From: Eledone cirrhosa
Lineage: Eukaryota; Mollusca; Cephalopoda; Octopoda; Eledonidae
DNA: 64,000 nucleotides
Assembly: GCA_964016885.1 (NCBI GenBank)
Contig: OZ024743.1
Coordinates: 163,241,642-163,305,641, forward strand
Direction: 5' to 3'
This document shows positions 21,922-32,699 of this stretch, in pieces. The first letter of the stretch is position 1. Every line of letters begins with the position of its first letter. The notes below the pieces were generated by a model that was not told the origin of the DNA, made no database searches, and saw nothing but the letters and a program-made list of their open reading frames with translations. Position numbers and translations under genes: made by a program.

Positions 21922-24900
21922 CTGAAAGTAAAAACAAAAAAGTAGATGAATCACATTTCAAGGAATAAATACTAAATAAAAAAAAAAATTAAATGACACA
22001 CCTATACAGGTTTAGCTGGCTTCCTACAAGGTTATATCACATAAGTTAATTGTGTTTTAATGATAGGGGCTCCAGTCATATCATGATGTTGTTATAACTC
22101 ATACCTATGCATATTTAGCTACATGGGTACATCTCATAGGATTGGGGGGGGGGGTGCCCCAGTCTTATCATATTGCTATTACAGCTCCCACCTATGCAGG
22201 TATAGCTGGCCTCCACTGAGGCTGCATCTTATTGGAGATTTGTTATCATGAAAAGCAACATGAGTCAAATTGTCTTACTCAAGAACAACACATCACCTGG
22301 CCCAGGAATTAAACCCATGATCTTATGATCCTTAGTTCAACATTCCAACCAGTAAGCCACATGTCTTCATTATATAAGTTGATTGATAATTTATTAGCTC
22401 AATAAGAGAAAGGAAAAAAAACAAACCAAATTAGTTTCTTCTTATAACAGGCTAATGATTTTGAAAAATTATTTCTATCAAAATTCCATGGACACAATCA
22501 TGGCTATATAGTTGAGGAGTTCACTTTACAACCACATAGTTCTGAGTTTGATCCCACAGTGAAACACTGGTATTTTCTAACATAATCTTAAGTTGTCCAA
22601 GGATGCAGTGGTGTTGTTTTTTTCAATTTCTGAAAATGTCTTAGTCAGAGGTGAAACAGCTGTGACATCTGTCTGTGTGATGGGTAGGAGATAAATGAGC
22701 TCAAAACCATATGGCTCATGAGTTGCTGCAGGAAAAAAGAACATATCAAGATACTGAGTTCTCCTCAGATCAGAGGCCTGTTTCAAATACTTGCTACAGA
22801 GTGGAATCTACTAAAGTTACCTAAGGGCCAGGTGGTGGTGTTAAGACGTTTGATGCCAAACTTCCTGAAATTACCCCTGGTTCTATCAACACAAAATTTT
22901 ATTTCAAAGTGTTTATATTTATCTAAAAATCTTCCATCATAATTTTATGTAAGAACCTTTGTTATGTTCCAAACATCAGCTTAATGATTGGTAAGTTAGT
23001 TATATTACTAAATCCATCGAAATACTTAATTCATTTTCAAAAGTTATTTGAAAATCATAGAGCTTTTTACTAGAAATATGGTAATAAAAGGGTTAAACTG
23101 AATAGTATGTTCTACCTAAACACCCACCAGTATAACATGAACAGTAAATAATAAATTTTCAACACTTACTCATCATATTCACACTGTTCATATCCATGTT
23201 TCTCATGATGGCACTTTTGGCATAGTGGGTAGTTTTGTTGACGACATTTCAACCACTTTATATATAGATGAGCACAATAATCCCTTTTATCAAGAGGGAT
23301 GCTGAGGTCATTCAACTCCTGCTGTGTTGCAATCATTACTAGAAAACAATTAATGAAACATCAAAAATACATTTCTTGTGGTATAATTTTGAGATTTTTT
23401 TGTTTGTCCTTAGATATATTTTTAATTGAATAAATTAAACTATAGCATATAGAAATGCAGGCATGGTTGTGTGGTTAAGAAGTTCAATTTACAACCACTT
23501 GATTTCGGGTTCAAACCCACACACTCAGTAGTACTTTGGGCAAGTGTCTTCTATTATAGCCTAGGGCCAACCATTACTTTGTGAGTGAATTTGGCAAATG
23601 GAAACTGTAAGGTACCCATCATATATACTTGGTGACAAGAAGAGCATCCGGCCATAGAAAATCTGCCAAATACAGGGTCAATAACGTTTCAGCTATGCTA
23701 AAGACAAGACAACTTCCCCAGTATTGGTGTCACAATATAATGCACAGAGTAGAGTGCGGGATCATATGTTGGGCCCCCAACTCATCTGCTCAAGGCTCCA
23801 CTTGAGTAGCTGTCTGTGACAACCTGTCCAACCCTTGCGAGCAGGGAAAGTGGACATTGGTTTACTTGAAACTATGGTAGAAGACACTTGTCCAATATGC
23901 CATAGTGTGAGCAAACTTCTTAATCAATCAGCTTTGCCTCCTTAACTTTGTTGTTGGACCTGTCAGTTCCAATGACAAGTGTTTCAGTTGTTTGATCAAT
24001 AGGGTGGCCTGCTCATGAAACTAATGTGCAGATAGCTGAATATTACACAAACGTAATTCTGAGAGTCAGCTTGACATAGTGGATAACATCTATCAGCTCG
24101 GCTGGCCCCACTTTAGGACTGTCCTCACGACCCTCCCACGACTTAGTTAGAAATATGAAGTGTGCTACAGGCATTTACCTGGTGCATTCAATGTAGGATT
24201 CTGTAATAGTATCAAGGTAAATATTTGTCTGCAAATTAAACATATATTCCACCACCAACCCACCCCTCACACACGCAAAGGCAGAAATAGAAGAGCACCA
24301 AACTAAATGACTTGTAGTATTGTTTTGTCTCCAGTCGAATTTCAAATCCTGCTAGAATAATAAGCCTTTCATTTCTTTGTGGCCAATGAAATAATTACCA
24401 GTACTGTAGAGGACTCGATATCCACAGGCAAACGAGGCAACTCCTACGTCAGGGATCTCCCTAGACCATTGACTCTTTTATGGTAGTCTTGTCTCTACCG
24501 TCAACTCCAGGTATGTACTAAAATAAATAAGTAAATAAATAAATCTATATATATAAAGTGGTAGTTCCTGTCTGTTTGTTTGTTTGTTTACAAACTCCTC
24601 CTATGGTTTTGGAGATAGGCCCCCTTAACCACATATATTCTGAAACTACATTGCCCAGGGTACTTGGATAAGTATATTTCATTTTAATCAAAGCATTCCC
24701 CGGGGGGCACAAACCCCTGCTGAAAATTTTTCCCTTCGATTTATATGAAATTTAAACCATAGGTAAATGACAAGATGCCTATTCACAAAATTTCAGCAAA
24801 TTTCAATAATATTAAGACACCCTAATGGGGGTCAAACCCCGTATAGTGAAAATTTTGGTCAATAAATGGAACAAGATTGCATGAGAACTTGATTGAAGCA

Positions 24901-26630
24901 ACCATTATATTCGGGGCTTACAAAGGTCAAGCTCTTCTCATTCCGAGGATTCCACTATACCAAGTGATAGCAACTTGCCTTTCACATTTAAGAGGCTGCA
25001 GTTCCCAGTGAGGCCATGCTTTGCAATGAGCAGCAATAAGAGTCAAGGTCAAACTTTCAAAACTATTGGTATAGATCTGACAAACCTAAGTTTCAGTCAC
25101 AGCATGTTTTATGTGGCTGTTTCAAGGACTGGAACTTCAAAAAATCTCTACATTTTAGCCAATCAAAGAAAGACAAGAAATGTTGTTTACCCTGAAGTTC
25201 TTCATTAGGACAAAGTATGAAATATATTTTCATGTATTTATTATGTTAAAAAATGAATAATTAAACTTTGAATTTCTAATTTGAAAATAATTCTTTACAC
25301 AAAAATGAAATGATCAAGTTTTGAATTGATATTTTGAAAAAAATTATTTACAAGAAACAAAATAAGATTTAATAATGTAATTTTGATCTAATATATTACA
25401 AAAATTAATGTTTTCCAATTTTTCATGCATTACATTTTACATTGAGTAATATTGAAATGCAGGGTTTTCTCCATAAATTATATCGCTGATTTAAAATCAA
25501 TCATCATTTTCTTACAAAAAGAATGTGTGAAATGCAGCAAGGCGCGAGTAATTCGGCTAGTAAACAATATAAAATGAATAGAAAATAGACTAATTATATA
25601 TATATATGAACTCTGAAGGTTGATCGACATTTGTATCAGAATTGAAAATACATAATGTAATACTTATATACAGGTTTCTGATTTAGATACAAATGTCGAT
25701 CAACCTTCAGAGTTCATTATCGACCACATTGGTAGTCTTTGCTGTACATGGTCCCTGGACCTACTATAAATAACTACCGAAGGTCCTTCAAATTGTACTC
25801 TATAGTCTTGAAAAAGAGAGCCACGTAGGATAATATAGTCATATAGGTGCAATGGTTAGGAGAGAAGGACCGGGTTGCTTGCAACTGGAAGATTTTGATC
25901 ATAGGTACTCAAATAACGGGGGGGGGGGGATAGAATAAGTAGGGTGGGGGTCGGTAATTTTTCTAGGTTGTCTCCCTTGATTAAAAAAAACCCAGAATTA
26001 GTCGTTTAGTTTTCATAGAGACCACAACCTATCCTGTTTATTTTATAACGTATGGGATTTCTAGTAAAGTTCTTTTTTGTCGTGTATGTTTTTTAATGTC
26101 TAAAGAAAATATTACAGGAATGCTACTACTTAAAATAAAATTTCGCCGGAGATAGATGAACACAATTTAATAACCGGGAGTGGGGAGGAATAAGAGCAGT
26201 GGACTGGAAAAAAATCTGAAAAATTAATAAGCGGGGCGAAGGGGAGGCGGGCATTATTCGAGACCTGGGAGTATGTGTGCTGGATAGGGGATAAACAAAT
26301 AATTATACCTATAATAATAAATAAAGTAGCAGTCGTGAAAAATAATTAGATCGTTAAAAGAAATACCGTCCGTCTATCTATCCAGCTGTATTTACACACA
26401 CACATACATATAAACTAAACAATAGATGAAGAATTGGTGTATGACAGATCTAGAGAGAGAAGGTCATTGGATGCGGTGGTCTTAAATAAGAAAAATAATG
26501 AGTACTTACCTCGTTCTTTTCGTCCATTGGGAAATCCTAAATTTGGATCGAAAGTTGGAGGGTTCTTATAGTCTGGAGTGAGTTCTGGATACATAAAGTC
26601 ATAGACAACATGACCAACAGCATTTCCCAT
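21825..26630 (-). CDS. NDUFB7: NADH dehydrogenase [ubiquinone] 1 beta subcomplex subunit 7 (complete, three exons)
   Basis: Joining 26510-26630, 23170-23338 and 21825-21921 yields 128 residues, close to the ~120-137 usual for the family. It begins MGNAVG; Gly2 is the known N-myristoylation site. 'TFDPNLGFPNGRKER' and 'IATQQEL' follow. The CHCH domain has the twin CX9C pair 'CAHLYIKWLKC' and 'CHHEKHGYEQC', the substrate of Mia40-type oxidative folding in the intermembrane space. Then come 'DFVLRMKEYEREKRL' and a Lys-rich end. The protein is a structural accessory subunit on the intermembrane-space side of the complex I membrane arm. An in-frame ATG 13 codons upstream (26667-26669) is rejected because family members start MG. 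Splice sites are canonical, and codons split across both junctions read correctly (V41, D97). Confidence 0.97.
22255..22372 (-). mobile_element. SINE fragment (tRNA-like head)
   Basis: The minus strand reads 'catgtggcttactggttgg' and, further on, 'catgggtttaattcctggg', an A-box/B-box arrangement. It then runs into 'gagtaagacaatttgactc'. It is related to the SINE at 6095-6438. Confidence 0.6.
22490..22575 (+). mobile_element. SINE head fragment
   Basis: 'catggctatatagttgagg' with 'gagtttgatcccacagtg' resembles the tRNA-like head of the SINE at 23461, truncated after the B box. Confidence 0.55.
23170..23338 (-). CDS. NDUFB7: NDUFB7 exon 2
   Basis: The acceptor 'gttttctag' ends at 23339. The exon holds 55 full codons with split codons at both ends, and the donor GTAAGT starts at 23169. 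It encodes the whole twin CX9C domain. Confidence 0.97.
23461..23880 (+). mobile_element. Octopus-type tRNA-derived SINE
   Basis: The head 'gcatggttgtgtggttaaga', then 'gggttcaaacccacacac' (B box) and the body 'gggcaagtgtcttctattat' with 'agcctagggcc' match the abundant cephalopod tRNA-SINE as I know it. The 3' part has 'gaagagcatccggccatag', a diverged form of the LINE-A tail, and ends near 'gcagggaaagtggacattgg'. Confidence 0.8.
24544..25560 (+). mobile_element. Non-autonomous Helitron with helicase remnant, in NDUFB7 intron 1
   Basis: The 5' end is TCTATATATATAAAG, preceded by A (24543). The 3' end is 'gcgcgagtaattcggCTAG', followed by T (25561). This gives the expected A^T insertion site and TC...CTAG termini. 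It keeps only the last ~80 codons of the helicase (24960-25205). The orientation is antisense to NDUFB7. Confidence 0.85.
24960..25205 (+). pseudogene. Helitron PIF1-type helicase C-terminus
   Basis: 'FTFKRLQFPVRPCFAMSSNK' leads into 'SQGQTFKTIGIDL' and 'MFYVAVSRTGTSKNLYILA', ending 'NVVYPEVLH'. These correspond to motifs V and VI of SF1B helicases and to the same part of the Helitron at 42.6-42.8 kb. All upstream domains are deleted. Confidence 0.9.
25605..25720. repeat. Hairpin (foldback) element in NDUFB7 intron 1
   Basis: 'gaactctgaaggttgatcga' at 25609 is repeated as its reverse complement ending at 25717. The arms extend through 'catttgtatcagaa' with a single mismatch. The arms are about 34 bp and the loop about 40 bp. 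A MITE or foldback insertion is likely. Confidence 0.75.
26510..26630 (-). CDS. NDUFB7: NDUFB7 exon 1
   Basis: ATG at 26628-26630; 40 codons plus one base; donor GTAAGTACT at 26501-26509. Encodes the myristoylation start MGNAVG and 'PDYKNPPTFDPNLGFPNGRK'. Confidence 0.97.
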
Positions 26631-26849
26631 CTTGGCAGAGCCGAGGTCACAATTACAACATGAACACAAGAACTAGAGAGTTACACAACTAAAGGGAAAC
26701 AAGTCAATTTAGTAAGGGGGAGATCATTACGAAGTGTTTACTTTGTATAATTTCATTTCGATGGAAAAGTTATTGCCCTTGATTTATTATAAAACTACGT
26801 TGAATGGTTTATTAAAAATACAGTTTATAAAATCGACTCCTTCTATCTG

Positions 26850-28400
26850 CCAAAGGGGTCCAACAGGTTGACCCGTTCAGACCTGCACTTTTCGCTCTGG
26901 GTATTTTTGACGTCACCAAGTTGCGAATTGACCTGGATCTGAATATCTGGTATCTGGATGATGCTTGCTTGGGGTGGAGGGTGGTGGGTCCTTGCAACTG
27001 CAAAGACGATGATTGAGGGGCTGGGTCGTAGAGACCTTCACGTGAACAGTTCCAAATGTAAGCTCTGCTCCTCAACCACTCAGCTGTTGACCTGTTCACA
27101 GAGTCCTTCCCTTCCAACGCGGTTTCTTCCCCATCGGCGTGGTGCTCCCTTGGGACCCCAATTACTGACCAAGCCTTCACCTTCCATTTTTAATTTAAGT
27201 TGGCTAACCTCAAGCAACTTTTAAAAAGCCTCGAAGTCATTGAACCCCACCAAGGGTTTTTCATTCTCTGGAATTATCTGTCAATCCCCAAGTTGTATTT
27301 CCTTAGAATTAGTCCCTCTTACAAATTCTCGTCGTCTCTCCAACGCTTGGACGACCTAATATTCAGTGAGCTCGATGGTTTGGTCAATGTCCGACTCTCT
27401 CCAGAGTCCCGCGACCAAGCTGCCCTTACCTAAATGGTTTGGAGGTCTCAATTTGCGTAAGTGTATTTCTTTGTCCTTACCCTGCTTTTTTTCCTACATT
27501 CACGCCTGCTTCCCTTTGGTAGGTGACAACCTCTCCTTCCCAACTTGGACTAGTTCCACCAGGGAGTTGGATGAAGCTTTACTACAGTGGAGAGAGCTGG
27601 CTTTGTCAGTCCCAGATACTGATGAAGATAGACGGAAGCAGAGAGTATGGGACAATCAACGTTCGAGAGAAACTTTTAACTCTCTCTTTGATCTTTCCGC
27701 TTAATTTTCTAGGCGCTGCTTACTTTCTGCTAGCGAAAAGTTCTCGGGGGACTGGATTGATGCCAACATTGGTAGCCTTCTCAGTCAGGACGAACTCCGT
27801 ATCTCCATTGCACTTCGTGTGGGAGCCGACGTCTGTGGGGTCTGAGATACTGCTGTGGTAGATCCCTCGACTCCACAGGTTTACATGGTTTGTCCTGCCG
27901 CCTGAATGCTGGTCGTTTTGCCCGTCACACCGAGCTAAACCTGATCATCAAATGGGCCCTGGATCGGGTTAATATTCCCACAATTCTGGAGCTGGCTGTT
28001 TTCTCCAGAAGTGATGGGAAGCGACCAGATGGTCTTTCCCTTTGTCCCTGGGTGAGAGGTAGATGTCTCATCTGGGACGGCACAGTCAGTGACTCTTTTG
28101 CCCCCTCCCACATCATAGACGCCGCGATGAATGCGGGAATCACTGCTTCCGCTGCCGAACGAAATAAAATTCGAAAATACCAGGATGTATCAAATAATAA
28201 TTTTTTCCAGCCTGTGGCGTTCGAGACGTTTGGTGGAGTTGGGCCACTGACAGCGAAGTTCTTGTCTTCACTGGCAGCTCGCCTTACTGAGGTGCCAGGT
28301 GATGCCCGTGAGGGTGTCTGATTATTTCAGTGCCTTAGCCTCGATATCACCCATGGTAATGCTGCGAGCTTGCCTGAAAGTGTGCAGTTAACCCCTAAGG
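26850..28400 (+). pseudogene. LINE-C copy A: RT C-terminus and R2-like endonuclease domain
   Basis: Frame-broken coding runs through 'GRRDLHVNSSKC', 'HQGFFILWNYLSIPKLYFLR', 'VRLSPESRDQAAL', 'SGDWIDA' and 'IALRVGADVC'. The C-terminal module has 'DSTGLHGLSC', 'GRFARHTELN', 'DGKRPDGLSLCPW' and 'RCLIWDGTVSDSFA'. It ends 'FETFGGVGPL' and 'ITHGNAAS'. The order C-x-C/H-C, RH, PD and WD-x-T-V resembles the restriction-like endonuclease of R2-type non-LTR elements, which nicks target DNA. In this copy one conserved position is Gly ('WDGTV'). Confidence 0.8.
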
Positions 28401-28934
28401 TGTGAGGTGCGGCCTATTATCACACTTGGTGGTGAATTTCCCCTCCTTTTATTTTCTTTATCATTTTTGTTCAATGAATTTATATTATTGTGTTATTATA
28501 CACAAATTTAGACATTATATTTGTAATATCCTTCTGAACGAATTGCGAGCAACTTATAATGTTATGAAAAATAAAAAAATAAATGAAAAGAAAAAGAAAG
28601 GAAAAAAAAAGCTGGATGAGCACTATTTCCTTGGCTTAATGATGTATTTCAGTTGTGCTCTGTGGACAAGATGATTAAAACATTGCTGTAGAGAACAGGC
28701 AGTGATACCCGCTGCATCAGCTATTTCACCCCACGAGGCTCCTTCCTCAGGTGTTTTACCACCCTGACCGAGGATACCGGTAAACTTAACGGCGACTAAC
28801 ACACGAAAACGGTAACTGAAGTCAGTGGCTGATATTTATTTTTGTTTGTGACAGTAAAACGTCAGAAGCCCTCTGGCAGAGCTTCACAATTTTTTTTCTT
28901 CTTTTTTACTAACGGCGCACTTTAGAACAAGTAA
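28401..28934. other. LINE-C 3' flank, no gene
   Basis: AT-rich, A-rich run at 28565-28612. No coding signal. Confidence 0.5.
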
Positions 28935-30240
28935 AACTATTTTGACGCAACATCGCGGTCCCTCCCCGTCGACTTGGTGCTCCTTAGGAGCCCCAATCAC
29001 AGACCTGGCCTTCAAGTCAATCTTCCAATCGAAGATGGTTGGCCTTGAGCAGCTGCTGAAGAATATTGACGTTATCGAATCCCATCAAGGTTTCTTCATA
29101 CTCAGGAACTACCTGTCTATTCCTAAGCTTCTGTATCTGCTCAGGGTCAGCCCCTCTCACAGATTTCCGTCCTGCCTCCAACGCTTCGACGACTTAATCT
29201 TCGAGAGACTCGAGTGCCTGGTCAATGTTAGACTCTCTTCAGAGTCCCGCGATCAGGCTGCGTTGCCCTAGCGATTTGGGGGTCTTGATCTTCGTAAGTG
29301 TTCGTCCCTCTCTCTCCCCTGCTTCCTTTCTTCCACCCACGCTTGCTCCACCCTGGTGAGCAGCATCCTCTCTTCTCCAGCATGGACTAGTGAGTTGGGT
29401 GAAGCTCTCCAGCAATGGAGTGAGTTAGGCTTGTCTCTTCCTGAGAAGGTGGAGGACAGTCGAAGTCAGAGTACTTGTGACAGCATAAGTTCGAAGGCCA
29501 CCTTCGACTCCCTCTTCGTCCAGTCAGATCAGTTTGCAAGGTGCCGCTTACTATCTGCCAGCGCCAAATACTCAGGCGACTGGGTTGATGCCCTACCCGT
29601 GGCCAACGTTGGTGGCCTACTCAGCCTGGACTAACTTCGTGTCTCCATCGCCCTCAGAGTGGGAGCTGACGTTTGCATGGGTTTGAGGTGCCGATGCGGC
29701 AAACTCCTCGACTCCACAGGCCTCCACGTTCTTTCTTGCCGCCTGAATGCCGGTCGCTTCGCGCATCACACAGAGCTAAACCTCATTCTCATGAGAGCTT
29801 TGGCCCAAGCGAACATCCCCTTCATCTTAGAACCATCTGGGTTGTCCAGAAGTGACGGCAAAAGACCTGACGGCCTTACCCTGTGCCCATGGTCGAGAGG
29901 CAGGTGCCTTGTCTGGGACGTCACTGTTAGTGATTCTTTTGCTCTTTCCCACATCCTGGATGCTGCGGTTAGGACGAGAGTCACAGCTTCCGCAGCTAGC
30001 GGAGTAAAACCCTCAAATACTGTGATCTGTCGGCCAGCTACATTTTTCAGCCTGTGGCTTTCGAGACGTTTGGGGGAGTCGGGCCGCTGACTGCGAGGTT
30101 CCTCTCTTCACTGGCAGCCTAATAGAGGTAACTGGCGAATTTCGCGAGGGCGCTTGGTTGTTCCAGCGCAATAGCCTCGCCATCACCGGAGGCAACGCTG
30201 CGAGTGTACTGGCTTGCCTCAAAAATCATTAGAGAGGTTG
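28935..30240 (+). pseudogene. LINE-C copy B: best endonuclease end
   Basis: Three long open parts (28942-29271, 29356-29634, 29659-30090) are separated by single stops or shifts. The endonuclease-like module at 29680-29960 shows 'RCRCGKLLDSTGLHVLSC', then 'HHTELNLI', 'DGKRPDGLTLCPW' and 'CLVWDVTVSDSF'. The ending 'GNAASVLACLKNH' is at about 30190-30232. The copy is 5'-truncated at about 28935 in the RT thumb. It lies head-to-tail with copy A, and the 3' ends are 1.84 kb apart. Confidence 0.82.
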
Positions 30241-30376
30241 CCCGGTACTCCTCGCGACGTTGCTGTCTTTTGCTCTGGTGTTGGCTCGGTTGTTCACCCC
30301 TTCCTTTACATTTTCTTTAATATAGAAGAAAATTGTGTCGTAATTTTCGGATGTTAACTTTTTAACTAATATTATT

Positions 30377-30497
30377 ACTGATGTTCAAATCCCGCCGAGG
30401 TTGACTTTGCCTTTCATCCTTACGGGGTCGATCGAATAAAGTACCAGTAATGCACTGGGTAATTGCTGGCCTTGTGCCTAAAGTAGAAACAATTATT
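30377..30497 (+). mobile_element. SINE family 2 fragment 1
   Basis: 'gttcaaatcccgccgaggtt' (B box) then 'ctttgcctttcatccttacg', 'aaagtaccagtaatgcactg' and the tail 'aaagtagaaacaattatt'. The head is truncated. Confidence 0.8.
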
Positions 30498-30498
30498 A

Positions 30499-30657
30499 CC
30501 GATACTGCCATGCTTTGACGCATAGAGTTACGGCCTTTGCCATTCTGAGTTCAAATCCCGTCGAAGTTAACTTTGCCTTTCATCCTAACGGGGGTCGATA
30601 AAATAAAGTACCAGTAATACACTGGGATAATTGCTGGCCTTTTGCCTATTGTAGAAA
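30499..30657 (+). mobile_element. SINE family 2 fragment 2
   Basis: Same body as fragment 1, with part of the head ('cgatactgccatgctttgac'). Confidence 0.8.
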
Positions 30658-30691
30658 CAATTATTACCGATACTGCCAATCCACCGTAATA

Positions 30692-30790
30692 ACTGTTTCT
30701 ACAATAGGCACAAGGCCAGCAATAATCCCAGTGTATTACTGGTACTTTATTTTATCGACCCTCGTTAGGATGAAAGGCAAAGTTAACCTC
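30692..30790 (-). mobile_element. SINE family 2 fragment 3 (inverted)
   Basis: Reverse complement of the same body. With fragment 2 it forms an inverted pair. Confidence 0.8.
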
Positions 30791-30900
30791 AAATCCCGTC
30801 GAGGTTAAATTTGCCTTTCATCCTTACGAGGTCGATAAAATAAAGTACCAGTAATGCACTGAGTAATTGCTGGCCTTGTGCCAAAAGTAGAAACAATTAT
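30788..30900 (+). mobile_element. SINE family 2 fragment 4
   Basis: 'caaatcccgtcgaggttaaa' to 'aagtagaaacaattatt', same body. Confidence 0.8.
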
Positions 30901-31369
30901 TACTTTTTAAACTGTTAAAATACAATTTTTAAAAATTTCAACCTAAATTCGAAAAGTGGTATTTATACATATTAGTATAGCATAAAGCTAAAATATAGAT
31001 AATTAAAAATATACTTTAAATAGTTGTACTTCCTTCTTCAGTCAATAAATGGAACAATGTTATCAATAAGAAATATACGTTTCGTGTGTATCTTTTCTTT
31101 TGCAATGTTTTCATTCTTTTATTGTTTCTCACTTTGACAGTACAAATTATTTACAATTCTGAATATTCATTTTATTAAGGCATGACGGTCAACATAATAT
31201 TACATATAAAAAGAAAAAAAGAAAGAAAAGGGGAAGGAAAAAATAAAACACACACACACACAAGCAGGTAATACACACATCTAGGACCACATACAACAAA
31301 AGGCAGGCGAAAGGGGTGGACAAACGAACCGCTGCCAGAGCAAAGATAATATCGTGAGGAGCACTGGGA
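30901..31369. other. AT-rich stretch, no gene
   Basis: Low-complexity DNA with (CA)n near 31250. The LINE-C tail starts at its right end. Confidence 0.45.
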
Positions 31370-31464
31370 AACCTCTCTAATAATTTTTGAGACAAGCCAG
31401 CACGCTCGCAGCGTTACATCGGGTGATGACGAGGCTGATGCGCTGGAACAGCCAAGCGCCCTGT

Positions 31465-31990
31465 AGTGGCCTACATTCTGATGGTTCTTGAATACATTCT
31501 CCGTGCGTTGTTTGGCTCAGTTCAGCCAATCGTTACAAGCGTAGGGAGATGTATTTCAACTTCCGCCGAAAGGGAAGAATTCCCGCTTCCCTTCAAAAAT
31601 CTCTCTCTTTGCATCTCGTCACCAGAAGGTAAACATCTCTTGATTTTGCTCCTCAAATATTCCAAAATGTAACTACTGGAATTCTTCGCGCCGTGACTTC
31701 TAACTTCAGCCATCGGTCTGCGTATTCTTTTACAGCATCTTAATTTGTTTTGTTTCATTTCTTATGACATGTCCTCACAGCTAACTCAACTTCTCATCTT
31801 TGTAAATAAATTATATATAAAAAAAAACGTCGTAATGCCTTATGATGATATTTTCCACAACATTCCTTTTAACTGCTTCAACGGTGATTTCTGTGATACA
31901 ATACATTCATTCTCAACACAATATATATCCATATATCCCTCTCCATCTATAACTATCAACACCTTCTCTATCACTTATTTCTAAAGCCCT
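31465..31990. repeat. Unidentified ~0.5 kb insertion within LINE-C copy C
   Basis: Sequence absent from copies A and B at this position. It contains no recognisable coding region, and I cannot name the element. Confidence 0.5.
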
Positions 31991-32699
31991 CACGAACATC
32001 ACCAGTTACCTCGGTTAGGCGAGCCGCAGCGGCCCGACTCCCCAAAACGTCTGGAACTCCACAGGCTGGAAAATGTAGTTAACCGACATGGTATTTCAGG
32101 ATTTTGTTCCGTTCGGGTGCGGAAGCTGTAACTCTCGTCACAACCGCAGCGTCTAGGATGTGGGAAGAAGCAAATGAGTCACTACTGTGATGTCCCAGAT
32201 AAGACACCTGCCTCTTATCCAGGGGCACATGGTAAGACCCTCAGGTCTTTCTCATCAACTCTGGACAACCCAGACGGTTCCAAAATTGAGGGGATGTTTG
32301 CCCGGACCAAAGCTCTCTTGACGATAAGGTTTAGCTCAGTGTGACGCGCGAAGCGACCGGCATTCAAGCGGCAAGATAGACCGTGAAGGCCTGTGGAGTC
32401 GAGGATCTTGCAACACCGACATTTCAGACCTGTACAGATGTCGGCTCCCACTCTGAGGGCGATGGAGACACGAAGCTTGTTCAAGCTGAGTAGGCCACCA
32501 ACGTTAGCCACGGGTAGGACATTAATCCAGTCACCTGAGTATTTGATGATAGCAGACAGTAAGAGGCGCCTTGAAAACTGATCCGACTGGTCGAAGAGAG
32601 AGTCAAAGGTGGTCTTCGAATGTATGCTGCTCAAGCTCTATGACTCTGTTTGTCCTCCATCTTGTCAGGAACAGACAAGCCCAACTCTCTTGTAGTAAG

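Larger units (their letters stand above)
21922..23169 (-). other. NDUFB7 intron 2
   Basis: 1248 bp, GTAAGT to CAG. It carries two tRNA-type SINE fragments (22255-22372 and 22490-22575) and a (G)n run near 22146. Confidence 0.85.
23339..26509 (-). other. NDUFB7 intron 1
   Basis: 3171 bp, GTAAGT to TAG. It contains a SINE (23461-23880), a non-autonomous Helitron (24544-25560) and a hairpin element (25605-25720). The remaining 23881-24540 and 25721-26505 hold no gene. Confidence 0.9.

Noticed and set aside
26631..26669. Upstream in-frame ATG that would extend NDUFB7 by 13 residues (MCSCCNCDLGSAK)
   Set aside because: NDUFB7 proteins start MG with a myristoylated glycine. The downstream ATG gives MGNAVG and a family-typical length.
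30377..30900. tRNA genes suggested by B-box-like 'gttcaaatcccgcc'
   Set aside because: Every match is the head of a SINE. No cloverleaf-forming tRNA was found.
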